Of a stretch of 64,000 nucleotides of DNA, positions 39,382-50,897 are shown piece after piece (within the stretch, counting starts at the first letter, position 1; each line of letters begins with the position of its first letter). Origin of the DNA: Streptomyces bungoensis. Its GTDB lineage: Bacteria > Actinomycetota > Actinomycetes > Streptomycetales > Streptomycetaceae. The stretch is from the NCBI RefSeq assembly GCF_001514215.1, contig NZ_KQ948857.1:20204-84203 (forward strand), in the 5' to 3' direction. Position numbers and translations under genes: made by a program. Under the pieces are notes generated by a model, which saw only the letters and a list, made by a program, of their open reading frames with translations, made no database searches and had not been told where the DNA came from.

Positions 39382-40446
39382 CTACGCGTAGTCCCCCACG
39401 AGTTCGGCGCCGGTCTCCTTGTCGCCCCGCTCGGTGATCTCGCCGGCCACCCAGGCGTCGACGCCGCGGTCGGCCAGGGTCGCGAGGGCCGCCTCGGTGG
39501 ATCCCTCGGGGACGACGGCGATCATGCCGACGCCCATGTTGAGGGTCTTCTCCAGCTCCAGGCGCTCGACGTCGCCCGTCCGGCCGACCAGGTCGAAGAT
39601 CGGGCCCGGGGTCCAGGTGGAGCGGTCGACGGTGGCGTGCAGCCCGTCCGGGACGACCCGGGCGAGGTTGGCCGCGAGTCCGCCGCCGGTGATGTGGCTG
39701 AAGGCGTGCACCTCGGTCGTGCGGGTCAGCGCCAGGCAGTCCAGCGAGTAGATCTTCGTGGGCTCCAGCAGCTCCTCACCGAGGGTGCGGCCCAGCTCCG
39801 CGATCTCCGCCTCCAGGGCGAGCCCGGCCCGGTCCAGCAGGACGTGGCGCACCAGGGAGTACCCGTTCGAGTGAAGCCCGGAGGACGCCATGGCGATCAC
39901 CGCGTCACCCGTGCGGATGCGATCCGCGCCGAGCAGCCGGTCGGCCTCCACGACGCCCGTACCGGCACCGGCGACGTCGAAGTCGTCCTCGCCGAGCAGG
40001 CCCGGGTGTTCGGCCGTCTCGCCGCCCACCAGGGCGCAGCCGGCCAGCACGCAGCCTTCCGCGATGCCCTTGACGATGGCGGCGACCCGCTCGGGGTGGA
40101 CCTTGCCGACGCAGATGTAGTCGGTCATGAACAGCGGCTCGGCGCCGCACACCACGATGTCGTCCATGACCATGGCGACCAGGTCGTGGCCGATGGTGTC
40201 GTACACGCCGAGCCGGCGCGCGACGTCCACCTTGGTGCCCACGCCGTCGGTGGCGGAGGCGAGCAGGGGCCGCTCGTAGCGCTTGAGGGCGGAGGCGTCG
40301 AAGAGCCCGGCGAAGCCGCCGAGGCCGCCCAGGACCTCGGGCCGCTGCGTCTTCTTCACCCACTCCTTCATGAGTTCCACGGCGCGGTCGCCCGCTTCGA
40401 TGTCGACGCCCGCCGCTGCGTAGCTGGCACCAGTTGTCTCAGACAT
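39382..40446 (-). CDS. purM: Phosphoribosylformylglycinamidine cyclo-ligase
   Basis: 354 residues, full length. SYAAAGVDIEAGDRAVELMK, the ATP-site segment ATDGVGTKVDVA, HDLVAMVMDDIVVCGAEPLF, GGETAEHPG and HITGGGLAANLARV are conserved AIR synthetase blocks. It converts FGAM to AIR with ATP, the fifth step of purine synthesis. It lies 35 bases after purF on the same strand, probably as one transcript. Stop codon TAG. Confidence 0.97.
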   Translation of the reverse strand: MSETTGASYAAAGVDIEAGDRAVELMKEWVKKTQRPEVLGGLGGFAGLFDASALKRYERPLLASATDGVGTKVDVARRLGVYDTIGHDLVAMVMDDIVVCGAEPLFMTDYICVGKVHPERVAAIVKGIAEGCVLAGCALVGGETAEHPGLLGEDDFDVAGAGTGVVEADRLLGADRIRTGDAVIAMASSGLHSNGYSLVRHVLLDRAGLALEAEIAELGRTLGEELLEPTKIYSLDCLALTRTTEVHAFSHITGGGLAANLARVVPDGLHATVDRSTWTPGPIFDLVGRTGDVERLELEKTLNMGVGMIAVVPEGSTEAALATLADRGVDAWVAGEITERGDKETGAELVGDYA

Positions 40447-40481
40447 GACTGTGAGAGCTTTCGTGTCGTACTGCAGGGGTG

Positions 40482-42011
40482 TTACGGGCGCCGGATCGCG
40501 TCGGCGGCGGCCGTGGCGGCGGGACCGGCCGCCAGCTCGGTCTCCAGCAGCTGCTTGCCGAGCAGCTCGGGGTCCGGCAGTTCCATCGGGTACTCGCCGT
40601 CGAAGCAGGCGCGGCACAGGTTCGGCTTGGCGATGGTGGTCGCCTCGATCATGCCGTCGATGGAGATGTAGGCCAGGGAGTCGGCGCCGAGCGAGGTGCC
40701 GATCTCGTCGATGGTCATGCCGTTGGCGATCAGCTCCGCGCGCGTGGCGAAGTCGATGCCGAAGAAGCAGGGCCACTTCACGGGCGGCGAGGAGATCCGG
40801 ATGTGGACCTCGGCGGCGCCGGCCTCGCGCAGCATCCGCACGAGCGCCCGCTGCGTGTTGCCGCGCACGATCGAGTCGTCCACGACGACGAGGCGCTTGC
40901 CCTTGATGACTTCCTTCAGCGGGTTCAGCTTCAGGCGGATGCCGAGCTGGCGGATCGTCTGCGAGGGCTGGATGAAGGTCCGGCCGACGTAGGCGTTCTT
41001 CACCAGACCCGCACCGAAGGGGATGCCGCTGGCCTCCGCGTAGCCGATGGCGGCCGGGGTGCCGGACTCCGGGGTCGCTATGACCAGGTCGGCCTCGACC
41101 GGGGCCTCCTTGGCCAGGCGGCGGCCCATCTCCACACGGGAGAGGTACACGTTCCGGCCGGCGATGTCGGTGTCCGGGCGGGCCAGGTACACGTACTCGA
41201 AGACGCAGCCCTTGGGCTTCGCTTCCGCGAATCGGGAGGTGCGCAGGCCGTTCTCGTCGATGGCGACGAACTCGCCCGGCTCGATCTCGCGGACGAAGCT
41301 GGCACCGCAGATGTCCAGGGCGGCGCTCTCGGAGGCGACCACCCAGCCGCGCTCCAGCCGGCCGAGCACCAGCGGGCGGATGCCCTGCGGGTCGCGGCCC
41401 GCGTAGAGGGTGTGCTCGTCCATGAAGACGAGCGAGAAGGCGCCCCTGACCTTCGGGAGGACCTGGTGGGCCGCCTCCTCGATGGTCAGCGGCTTGCCGT
41501 CCTCGTCGACCTGGGCAGCCAGCAGGGCCGTCAGCAGGTCGGTGTCGTTGGTGGCCGCGACCCGGCCGGCGCGGCTGTTGTTGTCGCGGGGGAGGTCGGC
41601 GACCATCTCGGCGAGCTGGGCCGTGTTGACCAGGTTGCCGTTGTGGCCGAGCGCGATCGAGCCGTGCGCGGTGGCGCGGAACGTCGGCTGGGCGTTCTCC
41701 CACACGGAGGCGCCGGTGGTCGAGTAGCGGGCGTGTCCGACCCCGATGTGACCCTGGAGCGAACCGAGCGAGGTCTCGTCGAAGACCTGGGAGACCAGGC
41801 CCATGTCCTTGAAGACGAGGATCTGGGAGCCGTTGCTGACCGCGATTCCCGCGGATTCCTGACCCCGGTGCTGGAGGGCGTAGAGCCCGAAGTACGTGAG
41901 CTTTGCGACCTCTTCGCCCGGAGCCCAGACACCGAAGACGCCGCAAGCGTCCTGAGGGCCTTTTTCGCCGGGAAGCAGATCGTGATTGAGTCGACCGTCA
42001 CCACGTGGCAC
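40482..42011 (-). CDS. purF: Amidophosphoribosyltransferase
   Basis: 509 residues. A short propeptide precedes the catalytic Cys23 (GPQDACGVFG). The glutaminase region has HGSIALGHNGNLVN, and the PRPP loop reads VVVDDSIVRGNT. Cysteines in KGCVFEY, WPCFFG and LCRACF match the 4Fe-4S ligands of Bacillus-type PurF, so this is the self-processing iron-sulfur form. It commits PRPP to purine synthesis by forming phosphoribosylamine. The GTG at 42011 opens PRGDGRLNHDLLPGEKGP. It leads the purF-purM operon. Confidence 0.97.
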   Translation of the reverse strand: MPRGDGRLNHDLLPGEKGPQDACGVFGVWAPGEEVAKLTYFGLYALQHRGQESAGIAVSNGSQILVFKDMGLVSQVFDETSLGSLQGHIGVGHARYSTTGASVWENAQPTFRATAHGSIALGHNGNLVNTAQLAEMVADLPRDNNSRAGRVAATNDTDLLTALLAAQVDEDGKPLTIEEAAHQVLPKVRGAFSLVFMDEHTLYAGRDPQGIRPLVLGRLERGWVVASESAALDICGASFVREIEPGEFVAIDENGLRTSRFAEAKPKGCVFEYVYLARPDTDIAGRNVYLSRVEMGRRLAKEAPVEADLVIATPESGTPAAIGYAEASGIPFGAGLVKNAYVGRTFIQPSQTIRQLGIRLKLNPLKEVIKGKRLVVVDDSIVRGNTQRALVRMLREAGAAEVHIRISSPPVKWPCFFGIDFATRAELIANGMTIDEIGTSLGADSLAYISIDGMIEATTIAKPNLCRACFDGEYPMELPDPELLGKQLLETELAAGPAATAAADAIRRP

Positions 42012-42223
42012 GCCACCGAGTGTAGGCGAGGTCGACCACTGGTCCGAATTGGGGAACGCGGGGGCGGCCTCCCGGCGCCCGGGGAGGGTTTGCCGATCAC
42101 CTTGTCGGTTTCGCGGTTTCCGCTGGTCAGCGGCGGTGCCGTGCGGTCGCTGTCAGCCGCCTTCCGTCCGCCGGCGCGCGGCCGCCGGGCCGGGTGGCCG
42201 GCGGGTGAGTGAGGTGTCGCACA

Positions 42224-42679
42224 TCATTCGGGTGCGCGGCGGCTGAGGTGGACGCGGTCGCCGTCGCCGTCCGTGAGGGTCAGCCTCCCGTCGGCGGACC
42301 GGGCGGTGAGCGTGCCGGTGGTGAGGGTGCGGGCGAGGGTGCGCTCGAAGTCCATGCGACGGGGGTCGCAGGCCATCCTGGTCGACCGGATGTCGCCGAA
42401 CGTGATCCGGTCGCCGTGGACGGTCACCCGCGCGCTGAACTGGTTGCAGCCGAGGTTCCCGGCCGCCTTGCCGTCCTCGCCGATGCGCAGGTGCGCGGCG
42501 GCGGGCGCGTGCTGCGTCGTATCGCCGACGGTGACGGAGTCGACCCGCCAGTCGGTCCCGGCGAGGGGCTGCTGAACGCTCATGGCACCACTGTCCGCCC
42601 GCTGGCCCCCGCAGGCCACCATCAGCGGGACGAGCACGGCCACCGCCCTCAGGGTCAAGCGCTGCTTGTACCGGTTCAT
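42224..42679 (-). CDS. META-domain lipoprotein
   Basis: 151 residues. The N-terminus is a lipoprotein signal, with LMVAC as the lipobox (Cys23). The remainder is a META/HslJ-like domain: LAGTDWRVDSVTVG, NLGCNQFSARVTVHGDRITF and MDFERTLARTL. These are small heat-shock or stress-associated envelope proteins of unclear function. It lies between purF and the mycothiol-type protein on the same strand, apparently as a separate unit. Confidence 0.85.
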   Translation of the reverse strand: MNRYKQRLTLRAVAVLVPLMVACGGQRADSGAMSVQQPLAGTDWRVDSVTVGDTTQHAPAAAHLRIGEDGKAAGNLGCNQFSARVTVHGDRITFGDIRSTRMACDPRRMDFERTLARTLTTGTLTARSADGRLTLTDGDGDRVHLSRRAPE

Positions 42680-42745
42680 ACCGGTTCGACGGGCGGGCCG
42701 GGCTTCGGGTTCCCCGCGCCACTGCGCCCCCGCGCCCGTGCGCCT

Positions 42746-43543
42746 CTACGCCATGAGCGGCAGCAGCGGTCCGAGGTCGGCCCGTTCGCCGCTCGCGCTG
42801 ACCCGGGCGTCCGCCACCGCATCCTTCCAGGCAAGCCTGCCGGTGGCGAGCCGGACCCAGGTCAGCGGGTCGGTCTCCACGACGTTGGGCGGGGTGCCGC
42901 GGGTGTGCCGGGGCCCCTCGACGCACTGCACGACGGCGTACGGCGGCACCCGCACCTCGGTGGAGCCGCCGGGCGCCTTCACGGCCAGGGCGTCCGCGAG
43001 CAGCCGGGTGGCGGCGGCCAGGGCCTGGCGGTCGTACGGCACCTGAAGGCCCGGGACGGCGGCGTTGAGGTCGTCGGTGTGGACGACGAGCTCGACGGTC
43101 CGGGTGACGAGGTAGTCGTCCAGGGGCAGCGCGCCCGCGTTGGTCTCCAGCAGCCGCCCGCCGGGGTACTGCTCGAGGAGGGCGCGCAGGGACCGCTCGA
43201 CCTCGGCGAGGTGGGCGTCGAGGTCGGGGTGCGCGGTGGCCTGGCCGCGGGTGAAGTCGTGGATCGCGCCGGCGTTCGCGGCGGTGGCGAAGGGCCACCG
43301 CACGACCGTCACGTCCTGCTTGGGCGGGGTCGGCCGGTCGAGGGCGCGGTGCACGGCGGTGACCGCCATGCCGATGTGCGCGACGAGTTCGCGCACGGTC
43401 CACTCGCCGAGCCGGGTGGGCAGGGCGAGCTGCTCGGGGCCGAGACCGCGTACGGCCTCCCGGACGTTGCCGAACTGGGCGAGGACCGCGGCACGGGTCC
43501 TGGCGGCGTCGTAGCTGCGGGCACGCTTCCTGACCGGTGGCAT
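42746..43543 (-). CDS. Mycothiol-dependent maleylpyruvate isomerase-like protein
   Basis: 265 residues. The N-terminal DinB-like four-helix domain carries EWTVRELVAHIGMAVTAVHRAL with the expected metal-ligand His. Later VTRTVELVVHTDDL supplies the second His-containing motif. The C-terminal part resembles the SCP2-like domain of this family. Such enzymes use mycothiol, the actinobacterial thiol, for isomerisation or thiol transfer. The natural substrate is not deducible. It sits about 375 bases from purL without overlap. Confidence 0.83.
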   Translation of the reverse strand: MPPVRKRARSYDAARTRAAVLAQFGNVREAVRGLGPEQLALPTRLGEWTVRELVAHIGMAVTAVHRALDRPTPPKQDVTVVRWPFATAANAGAIHDFTRGQATAHPDLDAHLAEVERSLRALLEQYPGGRLLETNAGALPLDDYLVTRTVELVVHTDDLNAAVPGLQVPYDRQALAAATRLLADALAVKAPGGSTEVRVPPYAVVQCVEGPRHTRGTPPNVVETDPLTWVRLATGRLAWKDAVADARVSASGERADLGPLLPLMA

Positions 43544-43870
43544 GGCGCCGAGCCTATGCCTTCACGGCGCGGGCCCTCCTCCTTTTCCCACCGGCCCGAA
43601 GACCTGCCCGGCCGGTCCGGCGCCGGTGTGCCTCGACGAGGGCGTCCTGGGCGGCGTTGAGAGTGGTGACGGCGACGGTGGCCCGCGTCCGGGCACCGAT
43701 CCCGCGGCCGGCCGGTCGGCAAGGCTGCCGAATGCCCTGCGCGGACCGCGGACACGGTGTTCCCGGGCGGTCCCGGCGTGATGCCGCGGTGCCTCGCGCC
43801 GGCGTCGCGGCTGCCGGAGGAGCGGCCGGCGCCCCGGGAGCCCGTGCGCGAAGCCGTGGCCGCAGGACGG
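43544..43870. other. Gene-free stretch between mycothiol-type gene and purL terminator
   Basis: Short open frames on both strands lack ribosome sites and family resemblance. Codon third-position bias is unconvincing. I see nothing functional beyond a possible promoter for the minus-strand gene ending at 42746. Confidence 0.4.
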
Positions 43871-43906
43871 CGCAGGCCCCGTCCGGGACTCCGGACGGGG
43901 CCTGCG
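43871..43906 (-). terminator. Terminator of the purS-purQ-purL operon
   Basis: CGCAGGCCCCGTCCGG pairs perfectly with its complement over 16 bp around GACT, 13 bases past the purL stop codon. Confidence 0.88.
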
Positions 43907-43918
43907 CTCCGGCGGGTG

Positions 43919-46173
<2,255 letters not shown>

Positions 46174-46177
<4 letters not shown>

Positions 46178-46854
46178 GCGTTGACCAGCTTCTTGAGGAT
46201 CGAGGTGAAGAAGGGGAGGCCGTCGGTGCGGCCGGTGCCGATGAGCGGCTCGACGGCGTGCTCCGGGTGCGGCATGAGGCCGACGACGTTGCCGGCCTCG
46301 TTGGTGATGCCGGCGATGTCGTTGAGCGAGCCGTTCGGGTTCAGGCCCAGGTAGCGGAAGGCGACCCGGCCCTCCGCCTCCAGCTTGTCGAGCGTGTACC
46401 CGTCGGCGACGTACCGGCCGTCCATGTTCTTCAGCGGGATGTGGATCTCCTGACCGGCGCGGTAGTCGCTGGTCCAGGAGGTCTCCGCGTTCTCCACCCG
46501 CAGCCGCTGGTCGCGGCAGATGAAGTGGAGGTGGTCGTTGCCGAGCATCGCGCCCGGAAGGAGGTGCGCCTCGGTGAGGATCTGGAAGCCGTTGCAGATG
46601 CCGAGGACCGGCAGACCGGCCTTCGCCTGCTCGATGAGGGGCTCCATCACCGGCGAGAAACGGGCGATGGCGCCGGCCCGCAGGTAGTCGCCGTAGGAGA
46701 AACCGCCGCACAGGACGACGGCGTCGACCTGCTTGAGGTCCTTGTCCTTGTGCCACAGGGCGACGGGTTCGGCGCCCGCGATACGGATCGCGCGCTGCGT
46801 GTCCCGGTCGTCGAGACTGCCCGGGAAAGTGACGACGCCAATACGAGCGGTCAC
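46174..46854 (-). CDS. purQ: Phosphoribosylformylglycinamidine synthase glutaminase PurQ
   Basis: 226 residues of class I glutamine amidotransferase. The nucleophile Cys is in LGICNGFQ; GLMPHPEHAVE supplies the catalytic His and Glu. It delivers ammonia from glutamine to PurL. The GTG start overlaps the purS stop (GTGA), and its TGA overlaps purL. Confidence 0.97.
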
Positions 46855-47123
46855 TTCGCCGCCTCCGCGACTTCCGCGGCCTCTTCCACCTTCACGGTGA
46901 AGTCCTCGATCACGGTGTTGGCGAGGAAGGATTCCGCAAGATCGTGGATGCGGGCGAGCGCGGCCTCGTCGACCGGACCGTCAACTTCCAGTTCGAAACG
47001 CTTTCCCTGACGGACGTCCGAGATCCCGTCGAAACCCAGGCGCGGCAGGGCACGCTGGACCGCCTGGCCCTGGGGGTCGAGGATCTCCGGCTTGAGCATG
47101 ACGTCGACTACGACGCGTGCCAC
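46851..47123 (-). CDS. purS: Phosphoribosylformylglycinamidine synthase subunit PurS
   Basis: 90 residues. ARVVVDVMLKPEILDPQGQAV opens the protein and ISDVRQGKRFELEV follows; both are conserved PurS strands. PurS bridges PurQ and PurL and forms the ammonia channel. The GTG at 47123 has GGGAG 5 bases upstream and gives the usual start; the GTG two codons earlier at 47129 has no ribosome site. First gene of the operon. Confidence 0.94.
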   Translation of the reverse strand: MARVVVDVMLKPEILDPQGQAVQRALPRLGFDGISDVRQGKRFELEVDGPVDEAALARIHDLAESFLANTVIEDFTVKVEEAAEVAEAAK

Positions 47124-47434
47124 TGGCACTCCCGGTGTGTGGTGCTGAGCAGGTCCCTTCAGACTACCCGCACAAAATTTCTACGCGAGTAGAGTTGTAG
47201 GAAACTACGTGAGCCGCATCACGATCGGGTGACAGGCCCGGGTCCCGGTGAAAAGTTCTGGGAAAGTTCCCCCGGTCCGCCCACGACAGCTATTGCATGA
47301 GGACACGCGGACGGATTTAGTCGGGCTTCACTTTGCATTGCCGGGCACTGTACAAATGAATTGGCAATAGCCGATACTCGGCACGTCATCGCCGATGAGC
47401 TGTATCGACGTGCCGCACGAAGGGACCGATATTC
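47124..47434. promoter_or_regulatory. Divergent promoter region of purS and lsr2
   Basis: About 310 bases without a gene and noticeably AT-richer than the flanks (CACAAAATTTCTACG near 47170, AATGAATTGGCAATAG near 47355). A GTGA-N6-TCAC inverted repeat lies at 47209-47222. It should hold the purSQL promoter and, nearer the right end, the lsr2 promoter. Confidence 0.55.
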
Positions 47435-47752
47435 GTGGCGCAAAAGGTCGTGGTCACGCTCTTTGACGACATCGACGGCTCGGAAGCGGCGGAAACGATC
47501 GCCTTCGGACTCGACGGCAAGTCGTACGAGATCGACCTGAACGAAACCAACGCCAGAAAACTGCGCAAGGCGCTCGCGCCCTACGTGGAGGCCGGCCGCA
47601 AGCGGTCGCGGTCCGGCAAGGCCTACAAGCAGACGGAGGTCGCCCCCGACCCGGCGGCCGTCCGCGCCTGGGCTCAGGCGAACAAGATGGACGTGCCGGC
47701 CCGCGGACGCATCCCGAAGAAGGTGTACGAGGCGTTCAGCGCCGCGCAGTGA
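47435..47752 (+). CDS. lsr2: Lsr2 nucleoid-associated silencer
   Basis: 105 residues, typical Lsr2 length. The N-terminal oligomerisation domain reads AQKVVVTLFDDIDGSEAAET and IAFGLDGKSYEIDLNETNA. The C-terminal DNA-binding domain ends in PARGRIPKKVYEAF, with the RGR AT-hook-like loop. Lsr2 silences AT-rich and foreign genes, in Streptomyces including many specialised-metabolite clusters. AAGGGA precedes the GTG start. The AT-rich patches in the thiopeptide cluster (22280-22330 and 19868-19905) are possible targets, which is inference. Confidence 0.96.
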   Translation: MAQKVVVTLFDDIDGSEAAETIAFGLDGKSYEIDLNETNARKLRKALAPYVEAGRKRSRSGKAYKQTEVAPDPAAVRAWAQANKMDVPARGRIPKKVYEAFSAAQ

Positions 47753-47921
47753 GAGCCCGCGAAGGAGCGAGTCCTCAGGGTCCGTCAGCGGGCCCTGGGG
47801 GCGGTGCGGTTGGCCGGCGGCACCGGCGAGGGGGAGCCGACTTGCGCTACCCCCCTGCTGATCAGCTAATGTCTGGGACACGCCGAGGGGCGAGGCCGGA
47901 AGGCCGGATCCCGCGGAGCGT

Positions 47922-47993
47922 GCGGGTGTAGTTCAGTAGTAGAACATCCCCCTTCCAGGGGGAAGGCGCAGTGTGCGATCCCTGTCACCCGCT
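47922..47993 (+). tRNA. tRNA-Gly (TCC)
   Basis: 72-base cloverleaf with acceptor GCGGGTG/CACCCGC, anticodon TCC in the loop CTTCCAG, and T arm GTGCGATCCC. The D arm is short (AGTTCAGTAGTAGAAC). Discriminator T. Confidence 0.94.
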
Positions 47994-48072
47994 CCGGCAT
48001 CGGTCACGACCACTCTTGTGGATCAGGTAGGCTGGTGCTCGCACCGATCGGTGAAAGCCGGTCGGGGGCAGT

Positions 48073-48145
48073 GCGGACGTAGCTCAGTTGGTAGAGCGCA
48101 ACCTTGCCAAGGTTGAGGTCGCGAGTTCGAGCCTCGTCGTCCGCT
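48073..48145 (+). tRNA. tRNA-Gly (GCC), copy 1
   Basis: 73-base cloverleaf with anticodon GCC, acceptor GCGGACG/CGTCCGC and discriminator T. It is identical to the copy at 48290-48362. Each copy has its own terminator and a different upstream region. Confidence 0.95.
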
Positions 48146-48151
48146 CGGGAA

Positions 48152-48184
48152 GAAGACCCCGGTCCTCAGTGGACCGGGGTCTTC
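48152..48184 (+). terminator. Terminator of first tRNA-Gly (GCC)
   Basis: GAAGACCCCGGTCC and GGACCGGGGTCTTC form a perfect 14-bp stem around TCAGT, 6 bases after the tRNA. Confidence 0.85.
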
Positions 48185-48289
48185 TCGTGCGCCTCCGGCC
48201 CGCCGGGGCGTCTGCCGGAACCGGCACCCCGCGGTGTGCCTCACCCGCCCGCGCGGTTGGGTATAGTTGCTCTCGCGCCACGGCGCAAC

Positions 48290-48362
48290 GCGGACGTAGC
48301 TCAGTTGGTAGAGCGCAACCTTGCCAAGGTTGAGGTCGCGAGTTCGAGCCTCGTCGTCCGCT
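48290..48362 (+). tRNA. tRNA-Gly (GCC), copy 2
   Basis: Identical in sequence to the copy at 48073-48145. A TATAGT box at about 48262-48267 sits at promoter distance upstream, so it is separately transcribed. Confidence 0.95.
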
Positions 48363-48371
48363 CCACACAGC

Positions 48372-48397
48372 AAGGCCCCCGGTTCCCCGGGGGCCTT
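48372..48397 (+). terminator. Terminator of second tRNA-Gly (GCC)
   Basis: AAGGCCCCCGG and CCGGGGGCCTT form a perfect 11-bp stem with a TTCC loop and a T-rich end. It lies between the convergent tRNA and purC genes and may serve both. Confidence 0.83.
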
Positions 48398-48428
48398 TCG
48401 CGTTGCCCGTGTCCCGCCGCCTACGCCG

Positions 48429-49331
48429 TCACGACGCCCAGCGCAGGCCCGTCAGCCGCTCGTACGCCTCCACGTACTTCGCCCGGGTCGCCTCCACCAC
48501 ACGCTCCGGCAGCGCCGGCGGGGGCTGCTCGCTCCGGCGGTCCCAGCCGGACTCGGCGGAGGTCAGCCAGTCCCGCACGTACTGCTTGTCGTACGACGGC
48601 TGCGCGCGGCCCGGCTGCCACTGGTCGGCCGGCCAGAAACGGGAGGAGTCCGGGGTGAGGACCTCGTCGGCGAGGACGAGCGTGTCACCGTCGAAGCCGA
48701 ACTCGAACTTCGTGTCGGCCAGGATGATCCCCCGCTCACGGGCGACGTCCCGGGCCCGCGAGTACACCGCCAGGGTCTCCTGGCGCAGCTGGGCCGCCGT
48801 CTCCGCGCCGACCTGGCGGGCCACCTCCTCGTAGGAGACGTTCTCGTCGTGCTCGCCGACCTCGGCCTTGGTGGCCGGGGTGAAGATCGGGGCGGGGAGT
48901 TCCGAGCCGTCGACGAGGCCTTCGGGCAGGGCGAGACCGCAGACGGTGCGGGACTCCTCGTACTCCAGCAGGCCCGAACCCGTGAGGTAGCCGCGGGCCA
49001 CGCACTCGACCGGGACCATCCGCAGCGACTTGCAGACCAGGGTGCGGCCCGCCCAGTCGGCGGGGGCGCCCTCGGGGAGGTCGGTGCTGATCACGTGGTT
49101 GGGGGCCAGGTCGCGCAGCTGGTCGAACCACCACAGGGAGAGCTGCGTGAGGACCCGGCCCTTGTCGGGGATCTCCGTGGGCAGCACCCAGTCGTAGGCG
49201 GACATGCGGTCGCTGGCGACCATCACGAGGTCGCCCGCCTCGTTCTGGTACAGCTCGCGCACCTTCCCGGTGTGCAGGTGCACCAGGCCCGGAACCTGGA
49301 TCGGCTCGGGCTTTTCTACGAATCCGGACAC
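48429..49331 (-). CDS. purC: Phosphoribosylaminoimidazole-succinocarboxamide synthase
   Basis: 300 residues. HTGKVRELYQ, SDRMSAYDWVLPTEIPDKG, SLRMVPVECVARGYLTGSG and ILADTKFEFGFDG are conserved SAICAR synthetase blocks. It joins CAIR and aspartate with ATP in purine synthesis. A GTG start at 49331 opens SGFVEKPEPIQV. The gene stands alone, convergent with the tRNA-Gly pair. Confidence 0.96.
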   Translation of the reverse strand: MSGFVEKPEPIQVPGLVHLHTGKVRELYQNEAGDLVMVASDRMSAYDWVLPTEIPDKGRVLTQLSLWWFDQLRDLAPNHVISTDLPEGAPADWAGRTLVCKSLRMVPVECVARGYLTGSGLLEYEESRTVCGLALPEGLVDGSELPAPIFTPATKAEVGEHDENVSYEEVARQVGAETAAQLRQETLAVYSRARDVARERGIILADTKFEFGFDGDTLVLADEVLTPDSSRFWPADQWQPGRAQPSYDKQYVRDWLTSAESGWDRRSEQPPPALPERVVEATRAKYVEAYERLTGLRWAS

Positions 49332-49400
49332 GGTTCCTCCCCGTGGTTACGACCAAGTGCCTCGATTCTCCCGTATGGGGCCGATCGGCGCTCCAGCGGG

Positions 49401-50897
49401 TCAGTCGCGTTTGCAGATGCGGTCCAGCAGGTTCGCCGTGGCCCGCTGAACGCGGGCGTCCACGTGGCCGGGGCGGTCCAGGGCCGGTGACCAGGCGAAG
49501 GTGCCGGAGGCGAACACCCAGGCGCCGGACGGGGCGCGGTAGAGGGAGGTCTCCTGGTGGCGCAGGGCGCCGTCGCCGTCGGTGTAGGGGGAGTGGGCGA
49601 GCAGGATGCGCTCGTCGTGGTCGGGCAGCGGGGTGCGCGGGAAGTACCGGTCGGCCTCGCCGGCGACCAGCCCCGCGATCTCGTCGCCCTCGTGCGCGCC
49701 GGTCGCGTCCCACAGCCAGTGCCCGGCGTTGCGGACGATCAGCGGATGCGGCTCGGGCACCCGGCCCGCGTACTGGATCCCGACCACCTGCTGCTCGGGC
49801 CGGTCGATCTCCCGCCACAGCACCGGCTTCCCGGGGCCCTTGCGCTTGCGGCAGGTCAGCAGCCGGTCGGGGACGCCGGACGGCGACGGGCCCAGCTCCA
49901 CCTGCCAGTACATGGTGTTGGCGGAGAGGAAGACCAGCGAGGTGCCGCGGTCGCGGGCGTCCTCGACGGCCCGGCGCATCGGCACCGACCAGTACTCGTC
50001 GTGGCCGGGGAAGACCAGGCCCCGGTAGCGGGCCGGGTCGACGCGGCCAGCGTGCAGGTCGCGGGCGTCGGCGTAGGCGAGGTCGTAGCCGTACCGCTCC
50101 GCCCAGCGGATGAAGTCGTAGGCGTGGCCGACGTGCAGCGGGAGTCCCGCGCCGGCGTACGGCCGGTCGAAGGAGACCGTGGTCGCCGCGTCGGCCTCGC
50201 CGAGCAGCCGGCCCTTCTCGTCCCAGGCGTGGTAGAGGCTGGCCCCGGTGTGGCCGTCCTCCGGGTACAGGTTGTACGCCTGCCAGGTGATGTCCGGCAG
50301 CAGCAGGAGCAGGTCGGCGGGGCGGTCGTCGCGGACCGTGAACGGCACGTGGGAGCGGTAGCCGTCGGCGGTGGTGAGGACGGCCACGTAGGCGCCGACG
50401 CTCCAGTGGGCGGGCACCTGAAGGCGCCAGGACAGCCACCAGTGGTGGCAGGAGACGGTGCGGTCGGCGGTCAGCGGCTGGGGCTGGACGATGCCGGAGA
50501 GGCGGGGGCTGGTGGTGATCTTGGCCGCGCCGTCGCCGGCGTAGTGGCCGATCCGGTAGATGTCCACGCCGAACTGCTGGGGCGGGTCGACCGTGATGTG
50601 GAAGTCGATCGCCTCTCCCGGGGCGACCGCCCCGCTGGAGGTGAAGCCCTTGATCTGCCGGCGCACGTCGTCCGCCGAGCGCGGGCCGGCACCGGACGAC
50701 CGCGGCGCGGGCACGCGCGGCCTCTCACCGGGCGGCTGCTGCGGTGCCGGGTCCACGTACCAGGGGACGACGTGTCCCGTGTCGTCGAAGTAGGTCTCAC
50801 TGCCGCGCAGCCAGGGCACCGGGCCCTGACCGAAGGGGTCCGTGACGGCGTGCGCGAGCGCTCCGGACTCCCAGCGGCGGATGTGGTCCGAGGCCAT
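49401..50897 (-). CDS. N,N-dimethylformamidase beta subunit-like protein
   Basis: 498 residues with features of the C-terminal domain of dimethylformamidase large subunits: ITWQAYNLYPEDGHTGASLYH, FDRPYAGAG, HDEYWSVPMRRAVEDARDRG and LSANTMYWQVE. In true DMFase this region is fused to or paired with a small subunit; none is encoded here, so amide hydrolysis is not assured. A Pro-rich linker (50-75) separates a short N-terminal segment. It is present at this place, beside purC and purD, in other Streptomyces. The ATG at 50897 follows GGAGGG. Confidence 0.8.
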   Translation of the reverse strand: MASDHIRRWESGALAHAVTDPFGQGPVPWLRGSETYFDDTGHVVPWYVDPAPQQPPGERPRVPAPRSSGAGPRSADDVRRQIKGFTSSGAVAPGEAIDFHITVDPPQQFGVDIYRIGHYAGDGAAKITTSPRLSGIVQPQPLTADRTVSCHHWWLSWRLQVPAHWSVGAYVAVLTTADGYRSHVPFTVRDDRPADLLLLLPDITWQAYNLYPEDGHTGASLYHAWDEKGRLLGEADAATTVSFDRPYAGAGLPLHVGHAYDFIRWAERYGYDLAYADARDLHAGRVDPARYRGLVFPGHDEYWSVPMRRAVEDARDRGTSLVFLSANTMYWQVELGPSPSGVPDRLLTCRKRKGPGKPVLWREIDRPEQQVVGIQYAGRVPEPHPLIVRNAGHWLWDATGAHEGDEIAGLVAGEADRYFPRTPLPDHDERILLAHSPYTDGDGALRHQETSLYRAPSGAWVFASGTFAWSPALDRPGHVDARVQRATANLLDRICKRD

